Part shown: positions 8,345 to 16,989 of the stretch, piece by piece
Layout of the letters: every line of letters starts with the position of its first letter
Numbering within the stretch: the stretch's first letter is position 1
From: Clostridium sp. 12(A)
GTDB taxonomy: Bacteria; Bacillota; Clostridia; Lachnospirales; Lachnospiraceae
Reading direction: 5' to 3'
Length of the DNA stretch: 64,000 bases
NCBI GenBank assembly: GCA_000526575.1
Contig: JAGI01000001.1
Coordinates: forward strand, 372,001-436,000
Notes under the pieces: generated by a model
Told to the model about the DNA's origin: nothing
What the model saw: only the letters and a program-made list of their open reading frames with translations
The model's database searches: none
Translations under genes and position numbers: made by a program

Positions 8345-10520
8345 TGTAAAATACGAGAACCGCTTGTTTTTGCAGTTTCTTTTGCTGGTGACGGTTCCTT
8401 TGATTGTTATGGGAATCGTATCTTACTATATTTATGTTAAGGGGGAGAACAGTAAGAGCGGACAGGCTCTTGATTCCTACTGCAAAAGTGTTGCAAACGA
8501 ATATGAAAATGTATTTTCCTCCATTCGGGAATATTACTTAGACAGCACCGGCAGCACCTCGGTGAAATGGCTGGTGAACCAAAAGGAAGTACCTTATTCC
8601 AAGTATAAGGAATTAAAGCAGGCCCAAAACATGCTTCAGGGAAATTATTTTCTCTCTAAATATGTGAGCTTTTATAACTTCATGAATGTAAAGGAGGGCT
8701 GGGTCTTAAACAAATATGGGATGTATCCCATCAAGGATTTAAAAAACTTATCAGAGGTAGAAGCTTTTTTAGAAGAACAAAAGGAGATCCCTTTGTCCCT
8801 TTACTGGTTAAACCGGATGGATACTGCCAGCCCTTATGAGGGTACGGTAAAGGAATCCGGATTTGTGGACACGGCTGGTGAGCTTCTTGTTGTAAAGGAA
8901 GAGTACAGCAGTGTGGGAACGGTTTATGTACTGACGGTCCGCTTGGATACGGAACGGCTGGAAAACCTATCCGAGCCTTACCGAAAGCTTGGCTACGATG
9001 TGACTGTACTTAGCAATGGAAAAGTGCTGATGGAGACGAATCCGGCTCTTACTAAGGCGTATCGTGCCTCCTTAGAAGGAGGAGGGGTGAAAAGCGGAAC
9101 CTATGCCTCTACAGGGGGGAAAAACTTTCGTCTAAGCGTCATGGAATCCGGAGGAAATGGTCTGACCTACATCACTGGTGTGGATACAGCGAAGATGAAC
9201 CGGGAAGGAATCCCCTTTGTTCTGGCCTCCATTGCTATCATTGGTATTTTTGGAGTCATTCTTATTGTTTTAAGAGTTGCAGCCATCGCCTTTTCAAAGC
9301 CGGTCTTAATGCTTCAGAAGTTTGTAGATGACCAGAATGCGCAGATCCGGGAGCTTTTCTTATCCAATCTGTTAAAGGGTGAGTTAAGCATGGAAAAGAT
9401 ACAGGAGACCATGAAAAAGTATGGAATGGAAGCCTGGAGCTCTTATCGGCTGATTGCCATTTCCTGTAAGTTTGAAGAAAAAAAGCCCCCGGTGACAAGG
9501 GAAGAAAGAGATGAGATCAACCGGGAGATCTTAATGAACCTGCCGGAAGGAGTGAGAGAGGCATTTTTCGTATCCCCAGTCATCCATGGGCATATGGCTC
9601 TTTTTATCATTGGAGAAAATGACGATCTTGAGGTGGATAATAAAACGGCTCTTGTCTACAAGCAGATTAAGGACCACGTGATGGAGATTTACGGTTATCC
9701 AGTGGCATTTGGCATCAGCCGTACCTTTCATAAGCTGACTCATACAGGCAGAGCCTACGAGGAATGCTCTGAAGCGCTTCACAGCAAGAACCATGACCGC
9801 AATGAGAATGGTTCTTCTCTGGTCCTTTACGATGATTATTCTCTCATGGATCCGGCTGGCAATGTCTACGATATGATTATGGAAGATGAACTGATCCACT
9901 CGGTGGACAGCTTAAATGAGGAAGAGGCAAAAAGGCTTTTGGAGCTGATTGTGGGCAGAATGGAGATGAAAGGCGCCTCCGGTATGGAGCGGACGTTCTA
10001 TATTACCAGGCTGCTTACGGCTGTCCTTGATATACCAGCCAGAGCCTCCCTGTCCCTTACGGATCTCTTTGGAAGTGACCAGTATAACGTGCTGACAAAG
10101 GCTTCTAATGTATACGGGCAGAAAGAGCTGGTCTCATTTATAATGGAAGAGATATTGAATCCTGTGATGACAGCCCTTTCAGAGGCGAGAGCTGCTGGCT
10201 CTTCTGATATTGTTAAAGAAGTAACGAGAATGATCAAAGACAAGAACGGAAATATAAGCCTGAATGAATGTGCCGATGCCTTAAGCTATCATCCCAATTA
10301 TATCAGCAGGGTCTTAAAAAAAGAAAAGGGATTGTCATTTACAGACATGGTCAATGAAGAAAAGCTTAAAATAGCAAAGTATATGCTTTTGACTTCCACA
10401 GACTCTATCGCCGATATTTCAGCCAGATTAAATTATAATAACGTCCAGAATTTTATCCGCTTTTTTAAAAACCAGGTGGGGACAACCCCTTCCGCTTACC
10501 GGAAAGAGCATAAAGAATAG
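8286..10520 (+). CDS. AraC-family transcriptional regulator with membrane sensor region (YesS-like)
   Basis: About 730-744 aa. There is an N-terminal membrane segment (LQFLLLVTVPLIVMGIVSYY), an extracellular sensor region of about 250 residues, and a second membrane segment (about residues 300-325). A cytoplasmic linker and a C-terminal AraC double helix-turn-helix follow (ISLNECADALSYHPNYISRV through FIRFFKNQVGTTPSAYRKEH). This layout matches Bacillus YesS/YtdP-type regulators that sense pectin-derived sugars. It lies between the hydrolase and importer genes it presumably activates. The start is uncertain: ATG 8286 overlaps the upstream gene by 59 bp and has a poorly spaced GAGGG. TTG 8334 (L17) would overlap by only 11 bp. 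Confidence 0.85.
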   Translation: MILPIGTRTGRAGQKRLKNNVKYENRLFLQFLLLVTVPLIVMGIVSYYIYVKGENSKSGQALDSYCKSVANEYENVFSSIREYYLDSTGSTSVKWLVNQKEVPYSKYKELKQAQNMLQGNYFLSKYVSFYNFMNVKEGWVLNKYGMYPIKDLKNLSEVEAFLEEQKEIPLSLYWLNRMDTASPYEGTVKESGFVDTAGELLVVKEEYSSVGTVYVLTVRLDTERLENLSEPYRKLGYDVTVLSNGKVLMETNPALTKAYRASLEGGGVKSGTYASTGGKNFRLSVMESGGNGLTYITGVDTAKMNREGIPFVLASIAIIGIFGVILIVLRVAAIAFSKPVLMLQKFVDDQNAQIRELFLSNLLKGELSMEKIQETMKKYGMEAWSSYRLIAISCKFEEKKPPVTREERDEINREILMNLPEGVREAFFVSPVIHGHMALFIIGENDDLEVDNKTALVYKQIKDHVMEIYGYPVAFGISRTFHKLTHTGRAYEECSEALHSKNHDRNENGSSLVLYDDYSLMDPAGNVYDMIMEDELIHSVDSLNEEEAKRLLELIVGRMEMKGASGMERTFYITRLLTAVLDIPARASLSLTDLFGSDQYNVLTKASNVYGQKELVSFIMEEILNPVMTALSEARAAGSSDIVKEVTRMIKDKNGNISLNECADALSYHPNYISRVLKKEKGLSFTDMVNEEKLKIAKYMLLTSTDSIADISARLNYNNVQNFIRFFKNQVGTTPSAYRKEHKE

Positions 10521-10558
10521 GATAAGCCCTGGAAATAAAATGATAATCGAGTGGTACA

Positions 10559-10605
10559 AGCCCCGATAAAACCTTGTGATTCACAGGGGATCGGGGCTGT
10601 TTTTA
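10559..10605 (+). terminator. Rho-independent terminator after the AraC regulator
   Basis: AGCCCCGAT (10559-10567) pairs with ATCGGGGCT (10590-10598), followed by GTTTTTA. It separates the regulator unit from the importer operon. Confidence 0.8.
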
Positions 10606-10720
10606 TGAAAATAAACAGGTTTGATAATGATTATTTACAAAAGCGGGAAGCGTGATGTACGATAACTTCACCAAGGGGAGGCAAAATAGATGTCCCCCAA
10701 AAAGTGGAGGAGGAGAGAGA

Positions 10721-11689
10721 ATGAGTCAGAACGCAATGCCTGTAAAAACGAAGCCCAGGGCAGGGACCATAAAGCAAACGCTTCAAGCTCATAAGTGGCT
10801 TTACATTATGATAATTCCCGGAGTTATCTACATGCTTGTATTCAGTTATCTGCCCATGGGCGGACTGATCATGGCATTTCAGGAATTCAGTCCTTATAAC
10901 GGAGACACAATGCTGGGGGCGTTTATTCACAGTCCTTTTGCAGGACTGTCTGTGTTTCAGAAGTTTTTCACTGGGCCTGATTTTGTCCGGGTTTTAACAA
11001 ATACATTGTCAATCTCTATAGCGAACTTGATTTTTTATTTTCCGGCGCCTATTATTCTGGCGCTTCTGTTAAATGAAATCAAGAACATGATGTTTCGGAG
11101 AGTGGCACAGACCATGGTCTATATTCCACATTTTATTTCCATGGTAATTGTGGCAGCCTTGACCGCCCAGCTATTTAGCACCACCGATGGTCTGGTATAC
11201 CATTGGCTGGTGGAAATATTTGGCAGGAACCATGCCCCTGATATCATGTCAAATCCCAAGCTCTTTGTATCCATGATCGTGGGTCAGAGCATGTGGAAGG
11301 AAACCGGCTATGGAACCATTATTTTCCTGGCGGCGCTGTCTGGCGTTGATGTTCAGCTTTATGAAGCAGCAGAGGTAGACGGGGCAAACCGGTGGCAGAA
11401 GATGTGGCATATTACGCTTCCAGCCATTCGTTCCACCATTGTCATTATGCTGATCCTGCGGGTTGGAACCATATTAAATACGGGATATGAGCAGATTTTC
11501 CTGATGCAAAATTCTATGAACCGGGGAGTGTCCGATGTGTTTGATACCTACATCTATACAAAGGGTGTTGTAAACGGCAGCTATTCCCTGGCAACGGCAG
11601 CAGGCATGTTTAAATCCGTGGTCAGTATGATCATGGTACTGGGGGCCAATAAGCTGGCGAAAATGTTTGGAGAATCAGGATTTTATTGA
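10721..11689 (+). CDS. Sugar ABC transporter permease, LplB type
   Basis: A 322-aa inner-membrane permease with six predicted membrane segments. The cytoplasmic EAA loop is YEAAEVDGANRWQKMWHITLP (about residue 230), the site that docks the ATPase. The family (LplB/YtcP/YesP type) imports oligosaccharides, and the neighbours point to unsaturated rhamnogalacturonan fragments. I chose ATG 10721 because GGAGGAGAG lies 5-6 bases upstream; an earlier in-frame ATG at 10652 has none. The second permease and binding protein follow. No ATPase is encoded here, so a shared MsmX-like ATPase elsewhere is inferred. TTTACA (about 10631) and TACGAT may be its promoter, weakly. Confidence 0.88.
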   Translation: MSQNAMPVKTKPRAGTIKQTLQAHKWLYIMIIPGVIYMLVFSYLPMGGLIMAFQEFSPYNGDTMLGAFIHSPFAGLSVFQKFFTGPDFVRVLTNTLSISIANLIFYFPAPIILALLLNEIKNMMFRRVAQTMVYIPHFISMVIVAALTAQLFSTTDGLVYHWLVEIFGRNHAPDIMSNPKLFVSMIVGQSMWKETGYGTIIFLAALSGVDVQLYEAAEVDGANRWQKMWHITLPAIRSTIVIMLILRVGTILNTGYEQIFLMQNSMNRGVSDVFDTYIYTKGVVNGSYSLATAAGMFKSVVSMIMVLGANKLAKMFGESGFY

Positions 11690-11704
11690 TCGGGAGGTTT
11701 TAAA

Positions 11705-12607
11705 ATGGCTAAGACAAAAGCGTTAAAGATAAAAAGAAGTCCTGGAGATCAGCTGGTACAGATATTGATTTACCTCTTTGTAGGGGCATTTGCACTGATC
11801 ACACTGCTTCCATTTGTATATATTGTGGCAGGCTCCTTTGCCACCGAGCGGGAGCTTACCGAGCGGGCATTCTTTCTGTTTCCCCGTACCATTTCCCTGA
11901 ATGCGTATCAGTACATATTTAAGACAGGCGATGCAATAAAGGGTCTGATGAATTCTGCTTTTGTTACGTTTGTAGGAGTTATCATCAATATGACCTTATC
12001 CGCGACTCTTGCCTATCCGCTGTCAAGACCGTATTTTAAGGGAAGAAGATTTTTCACCAACATGGTAATCATCACCATGCTCTTTACAGGAGGTATGGTT
12101 CCTATGTATATGCTGGTGGCAAACGTGCTGCATTTAAAGAATACCTTCTGGGCACTGTGGCTTCCAGGGGCAATCAATCCCTTTAATATGATCATTATAA
12201 AGAACTACTTCCAGGGGCTTCCCATGGAGCTTGAAGAGGCCGCCAGAATGGATGGCTGCAACGACGGGCAGACGTTTATTAAAATCATACTGCCTCTTTC
12301 AAAGCCTGTTCTTGCAAGTGTGGCTCTATTTTATGCAGTAACCCACTGGAATTCCTATTTCAATGCGATGATGTATATCTCCGACAGTAATAAGGAGGTC
12401 ATTCAGATTGTATTAAGAAGAATCATTTTCCTCACTTCCAGTGTGGCAAATGACAGTGGTTTTGACTGGGGTGCCTTTGGTATGCCGCCTCAGAAAGCAG
12501 TAAAGATGGCAACCACCGTGGTTGCGACCATCCCCATTCTGCTGATTTACCCCTTCGTTCAGAAGTACTTTACACAGGGCGTTATGGTTGGCTCTGTAAA
12601 AGGATAA
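11705..12607 (+). CDS. Sugar ABC transporter permease, YtcP/LplC type
   Basis: A 300-aa partner permease with six membrane segments. The EAA motif LEEAARMDGCNDGQTFIKIILP sits near residue 180 and the C-terminal VGSVKG is typical of the family. It forms the heterodimeric channel with the LplB-type protein 15 bp upstream. The start ATG 11705 follows CGGGAGG at a good distance. Same operon as the binding protein after it. Confidence 0.88.
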   Translation: MAKTKALKIKRSPGDQLVQILIYLFVGAFALITLLPFVYIVAGSFATERELTERAFFLFPRTISLNAYQYIFKTGDAIKGLMNSAFVTFVGVIINMTLSATLAYPLSRPYFKGRRFFTNMVIITMLFTGGMVPMYMLVANVLHLKNTFWALWLPGAINPFNMIIIKNYFQGLPMELEEAARMDGCNDGQTFIKIILPLSKPVLASVALFYAVTHWNSYFNAMMYISDSNKEVIQIVLRRIIFLTSSVANDSGFDWGAFGMPPQKAVKMATTVVATIPILLIYPFVQKYFTQGVMVGSVKG

Positions 12608-12632
12608 ATAAAATGTTAAAAGGAGAAGTGTT

Positions 12633-14222
12633 ATGATGAAAAAGGTGTGGAAAAAAGCAATGGCAATGACTCTTGCCGGTTCCATGGTATTACTTGCGGG
12701 GTGTGGAAGCAAGACAACCGGACAGACTTCGGGAGAATCCGGACAGACAACTGCGGGGGCAGCGCAGTCCGGGGCAGAAGGCGGAAAGGCAAATATCTCC
12801 ATTATGGTGCCTCAGTTTTACGGTACCGAGTTAAAGAATGACCATTCCGATGAGGTTATCAAGCAATACGAAGAGCATACCAATACCCAGGTGGAGTGGA
12901 GAAGAGAAGCCAATGATACCTACAAGGAGAAGCTTGGCCTCGTCCTTATGGATAAAGACAATATGCCTATGATTGTTACCGGCAGCGGTGATCTGACTGC
13001 CAATGTGGTAGATGCGGCAAAGAAAGGCGCTTTCTGGGATTTAACTGAATTTTTAAAGGATACAGAAAGCTATCCAAACCTTTCCAAAGCAGATCCCAAT
13101 GTGTTAAAAGCTGTCACTGTAGATGGTAAGGTCATCGCTCTTTACCGTGCCAGAGAAATCGGACGCTACGGCTTTTCCTACCGTACCGACTGGGCGGAAA
13201 AGGTAGGCATTACAGAGCCGCCTAAGACGGCTGAAGATGTTTATAATATGCTTTACAAATTCACCTATGAAGATCCCGATGGCAATGGAAAAGACGATAC
13301 CTATGGTCTTGAAATGACCAAGTATGTAGGTCCCATTGATATTATGCAGACCTGGTTCGGAACCGGAAACAAATGGGTAGAACAGGATGGAAAGCTGGTT
13401 CCTGTGCACCAGACAAAGGAGTACCGGGAAGCTTTAAAATGGATCAAAAAGATCTATGACGACGGCCTGATCCGTAAGGACTGGGCAACGGTAGACTCCG
13501 GCACCTTTGGAGATGCTTGTAAAAAAGGAGAAGCAGGGGCATTTGTTGATGTTATGGATGGAGCAAAGAGAATCTGGAATTACTACATTCAAAACGATGT
13601 AAAATCTGTAGTAGATCCTACAAAAACAGCTACCATGACCTTAGTTGGACCAGTCAATGATAAAACTCTTGCAACCAGTGGATTTAATGGCTTTTATCTG
13701 ATCACAAAGGCTGGAGCGAAAACAGAAGATGATGTAAAGAACTGTCTTCACTTCTTAGACAAAATGTGTGACGATGAGATGATGGTTCTGGCTGATTACG
13801 GCCTGGAAGGCGTTACCTATGATAAAAATGAAGCTGGCAAAGTAGTGATGAGAAATAAACTGGAAGTACAGCAGACACCAAACGTAGGATTAAATTCCGT
13901 TATTGCTTATATTCCAAACTTAACTCCAACCAGTCCAACCCTGGAAAAACAGGAAAGCACAATTGCTCAGGAAGAAGCCATTGCAAAGAATAAAAAAGTT
14001 GCCATTTATAACCCGGCACTTGGATATCTGGCTAACTCCGTAGTCAATGCAGAAGTTGGTACTGACATCGAGCAGATCATTGACGATGCCAGAACCCAGT
14101 ACATCTGTGGGCAGATTGACGATGCCGGTTTTGATGCTGCCGCAAAGCAGTGGTTAGACCGTGGCGGTGACAGACTGGTTAAAGAAATCAATGAATTATA
14201 TCAGCAGGATACTGCGAAGTAG
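12633..14222 (+). CDS. Extracellular sugar-binding lipoprotein (LplA type)
   Basis: A 529-aa ABC importer receptor with a lipoprotein signal peptide (basic MMKKVWKKA, hydrophobic core, lipobox LLAGC with the lipidated Cys about residue 24), then a Ser/Thr/Gly-rich linker. The mature domain has family-1-type binding-protein features such as WAEKVGITEPPKTAEDVYN and DPDGNGKDDTYGL. It should sit on the outer face of the membrane and deliver oligosaccharide to the two permeases just upstream. Long binding proteins of this class go with rhamnogalacturonan and other pectic ligands. AAAGGAG precedes the ATG pair at 12633/12636. A terminator follows. Confidence 0.88.
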   Translation: MMKKVWKKAMAMTLAGSMVLLAGCGSKTTGQTSGESGQTTAGAAQSGAEGGKANISIMVPQFYGTELKNDHSDEVIKQYEEHTNTQVEWRREANDTYKEKLGLVLMDKDNMPMIVTGSGDLTANVVDAAKKGAFWDLTEFLKDTESYPNLSKADPNVLKAVTVDGKVIALYRAREIGRYGFSYRTDWAEKVGITEPPKTAEDVYNMLYKFTYEDPDGNGKDDTYGLEMTKYVGPIDIMQTWFGTGNKWVEQDGKLVPVHQTKEYREALKWIKKIYDDGLIRKDWATVDSGTFGDACKKGEAGAFVDVMDGAKRIWNYYIQNDVKSVVDPTKTATMTLVGPVNDKTLATSGFNGFYLITKAGAKTEDDVKNCLHFLDKMCDDEMMVLADYGLEGVTYDKNEAGKVVMRNKLEVQQTPNVGLNSVIAYIPNLTPTSPTLEKQESTIAQEEAIAKNKKVAIYNPALGYLANSVVNAEVGTDIEQIIDDARTQYICGQIDDAGFDAAAKQWLDRGGDRLVKEINELYQQDTAK

Positions 14223-14244
14223 ATACTGCGAGGTGGTTGAACAT

Positions 14245-14286
14245 AGGCGGTACAGACCCTTTGCAGGGACTGTACCGCCTGTTTTA
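14245..14286 (+). terminator. Hairpin after the binding-protein gene
   Basis: AGGCGGTACAG (14245-14255) and CTGTACCGCCT (14270-14280), followed by GTTTTA. It is a full or partial terminator between the importer genes and the lyase genes; read-through would still express the latter. Confidence 0.75.
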
Positions 14287-14325
14287 TCGTAGAGTGAAAG
14301 GAATGGAAGCGTCAAACAGGCGCAG

Positions 14326-16974
14326 ATGGAGGAAAAAGTGAAGCTGCATAATCTAGGAAACAGACAGAAGACAGGTTATACCACATGGGGATGTATGTGG
14401 CAGCAGGGAGCGTGCAAGAAGGAAACGGGATATGAGCTTAAAAATGAGAACGGAAGAACCGTTCCCATGCAGTCCAGAATCACAGCGTTCTGGCCGGATG
14501 GTACGGTCAAATGGTCAGCCCATACTGCATGTGCCGATGAACTGACGGAAACCATTGAGGTGCTGTTAAAGGAAAAAGCTGGCTATGAATCTAAAGACAG
14601 CGATTCGGGCCTTCAGGTAAAAGAAGCCCAGTCAGGCTTTTATGTGGAGGCAGGAAACCTTTGCATCCACATTCCAAATGCCGGAGATTGCCTCTTTGAT
14701 GAAGTCCTCGTAAATGGAGTGAAAAGAGCCGGGAAGGCCTGTCCCGTTCTTTTATTGGAAGAACCCATTGCCATAGGAAGTAAAACTGGTAAACTGGAAA
14801 AAAGGTATCAGGGTATGGTGGAAGAGGTTTCACTGGAAGAGACGGGACCGTTAAGAGCAGTCGTAAAATACCGGGGAAGTCACGTATCTTCTGACGGTGA
14901 TAAAAAGATTCCATTTATTATTCGAATGTATGTAGGACTTAACAGCAGTGAGCTTTCCTTTACCCATACCTTTTTATACGACGGAGATGAGAATAAGGAT
15001 TTCTTAAAAGGAATCGGCCTAACGTTTCAAGTTCCCTTGTCAGGCCCCATGTATAACCGTCATGTGATGTTTGAAGGAGATAACGGCATATTTCATGAGA
15101 CCATGGCAGAGCTTCTCACCTGGCGTCCCAGAGTTCCTTCAGAGATTTATAAGGCTCAGATGAATGGAGAGCGTCTGGAGCTAAAAGGCAGTGAGTTAGA
15201 AACCGTAGAACAGGTAATGCAGGATATGCCATTTTGGGATGAGTATGATTTCTGTCAGGACAGTCCCAGCCATTTTCGGATTAAGAAAAAGACCGCTATC
15301 CCAGATTGCTGCTATCTGGACAGTCTCCATGGACAGAGGACCATGGGAGGGGCTGCCTTTGGAGGAGAGAATGGAAGCGTTCATTGTTCTATTCGGGATT
15401 TCTGGCAGACCTATCCGTCCGGCTATACCTTTCGGGGACTTACGAAGGAAGAAGCAGAAGCAACCATATGGCTGTATAGTCCGGGGGCGGAAGCCATGGA
15501 TTTCAGACATTACACAGATAGAGGATATAATCAGGTCTATTACGAGGGCTATGATTATAAAGGTGCTACTCCTTATGGAATTGCTTCCACCATCCAGTAT
15601 TCCATTTCATTTCATAAGAGTATGATTCCCACGGAAGAAGAATTATCCGGTTTTTCCAAGGCAGTCACGAATCCGCCCCAGTATGTGGGAGAACCGGAAT
15701 ATTATCATAATCTGGATGCATTTGGTCATTGGTCTTTGCCGGAAAGGAAGACTGAGGTGGAAGCATGGCTTGAGGATCAGCTGGACTGTGCCGTTCAGTT
15801 TTATCAAAATGAGGTAGAACAGAGAAACTGGTACGGACTGTTTAATTATGGAGATTTTATGCATACCTATGACCCGGAGCGTCATCAGTGGCGTTACGAT
15901 ATGGGAGGCTATGCCTGGGATAATACGGAGCTGGTTCCCACCTTATGGCTTTGGCTTTCTTTCCTGCGGACCGGGCGTCCGGAGATATTTACTTTGGCAG
16001 AGAAGCTGACCCGTCATGCCTCTGAGGTGGATGTGTATCATATGGGCAAATATAAAGGACTTGGCTCCCGCCACAATGTCCGTCATTGGGGATGCCCCTG
16101 CAAGGAGGCCCGCATTGCCATGGCTGCCCACCACCGGTATTATTACTACATGACAGGTGATTATCGGCTGGAGGACATCTTTTCCGAGTTAAAGGACAAT
16201 GAGTTGACCTTCCTTCAAAAGGACCCATTGGCAGATTTTTATAAGAAAGAAGAAATGATCTTTCCAAGTCATGCCAGAAGCGGACCTGACTGGTCTTCTC
16301 TTTGCGCAAACTGGCTGACCCAGTGGGAACGTTTTTTAGATGAAGGGTATTTAAAGAAAATTCAGATTGGTATGGAGGATATTAAAAAGGCCCCCTTAAA
16401 GCTGATATCAGGACCTGATTTCGAATTTGATCCAGAAACCGTACATCTTCGCTACATTGGAGAGCGGGCAGCAGGTGGCACCCACCTTCAAATCTGCATG
16501 GGAGCGCCACAGATTTTTATGGAAATGGCAGATTTGATGGGAGATGAAGAGTGGAAGGAGATGATGGCAGATTACGGAAGGTTTTACTATCTGCCAAGAC
16601 AACAGCAGCTAGAAGAATCCGGCGGAATCATTGGAGACAGGGAATTTTCTCTTCCTTTTATGGCGGCTGCCATGGGAGCTTATGGAGCTTGGTATTTAAA
16701 GGATGAAACCCTTGCTAAGACCACCTGGCGCCATCTGCTTCATGCCATGATTTGTGAAGGAAATCACAATGGGTTTCAGATCACCACGCAAAATAACAAA
16801 GGAAATCATAAGCAGCTTACTGAAATTCCCTGGATCAGCACCAACTTTGTGGCACAGTGGTGCTTAAACGTAATATGCGCCTTAGAGTTTATCCGGAGTG
16901 AGTTGCCTAAGTCCTTATTGGAAGCCGATGAGCTGGTGGAGACCATGTCCTCAGAAAGCTATCGTAAAGCCTAG
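14326..16974 (+). CDS. PL26-like exo-rhamnogalacturonan lyase (YetA/PcRGLX family)
   Basis: An 882-aa protein that resembles the PcRGLX/YetA family. It has an N-terminal beta domain (TTWGCMWQQGACKKETGYEL, about residues 15-250), a central (alpha/alpha)6 region (about 470-760) rich in aromatic/His motifs such as NWYGLFNYGDFMHTYD and GSRHNVRHWGCPCK, and a C-terminal beta domain. In this family the enzyme removes disaccharides from the end of rhamnogalacturonan I by beta-elimination. No signal peptide, so probably cytoplasmic action on imported oligomers. Start uncertain: ATG 14326 has no good site, whereas GTG 14338 lies five bases after GGAGG and may be the true start. Followed after 15 bp by the PL11 fusion. 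Confidence 0.72.
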   Translation: MEEKVKLHNLGNRQKTGYTTWGCMWQQGACKKETGYELKNENGRTVPMQSRITAFWPDGTVKWSAHTACADELTETIEVLLKEKAGYESKDSDSGLQVKEAQSGFYVEAGNLCIHIPNAGDCLFDEVLVNGVKRAGKACPVLLLEEPIAIGSKTGKLEKRYQGMVEEVSLEETGPLRAVVKYRGSHVSSDGDKKIPFIIRMYVGLNSSELSFTHTFLYDGDENKDFLKGIGLTFQVPLSGPMYNRHVMFEGDNGIFHETMAELLTWRPRVPSEIYKAQMNGERLELKGSELETVEQVMQDMPFWDEYDFCQDSPSHFRIKKKTAIPDCCYLDSLHGQRTMGGAAFGGENGSVHCSIRDFWQTYPSGYTFRGLTKEEAEATIWLYSPGAEAMDFRHYTDRGYNQVYYEGYDYKGATPYGIASTIQYSISFHKSMIPTEEELSGFSKAVTNPPQYVGEPEYYHNLDAFGHWSLPERKTEVEAWLEDQLDCAVQFYQNEVEQRNWYGLFNYGDFMHTYDPERHQWRYDMGGYAWDNTELVPTLWLWLSFLRTGRPEIFTLAEKLTRHASEVDVYHMGKYKGLGSRHNVRHWGCPCKEARIAMAAHHRYYYYMTGDYRLEDIFSELKDNELTFLQKDPLADFYKKEEMIFPSHARSGPDWSSLCANWLTQWERFLDEGYLKKIQIGMEDIKKAPLKLISGPDFEFDPETVHLRYIGERAAGGTHLQICMGAPQIFMEMADLMGDEEWKEMMADYGRFYYLPRQQQLEESGGIIGDREFSLPFMAAAMGAYGAWYLKDETLAKTTWRHLLHAMICEGNHNGFQITTQNNKGNHKQLTEIPWISTNFVAQWCLNVICALEFIRSELPKSLLEADELVETMSSESYRKA

Positions 16975-16989
16975 AAAAGGGGGGAAATC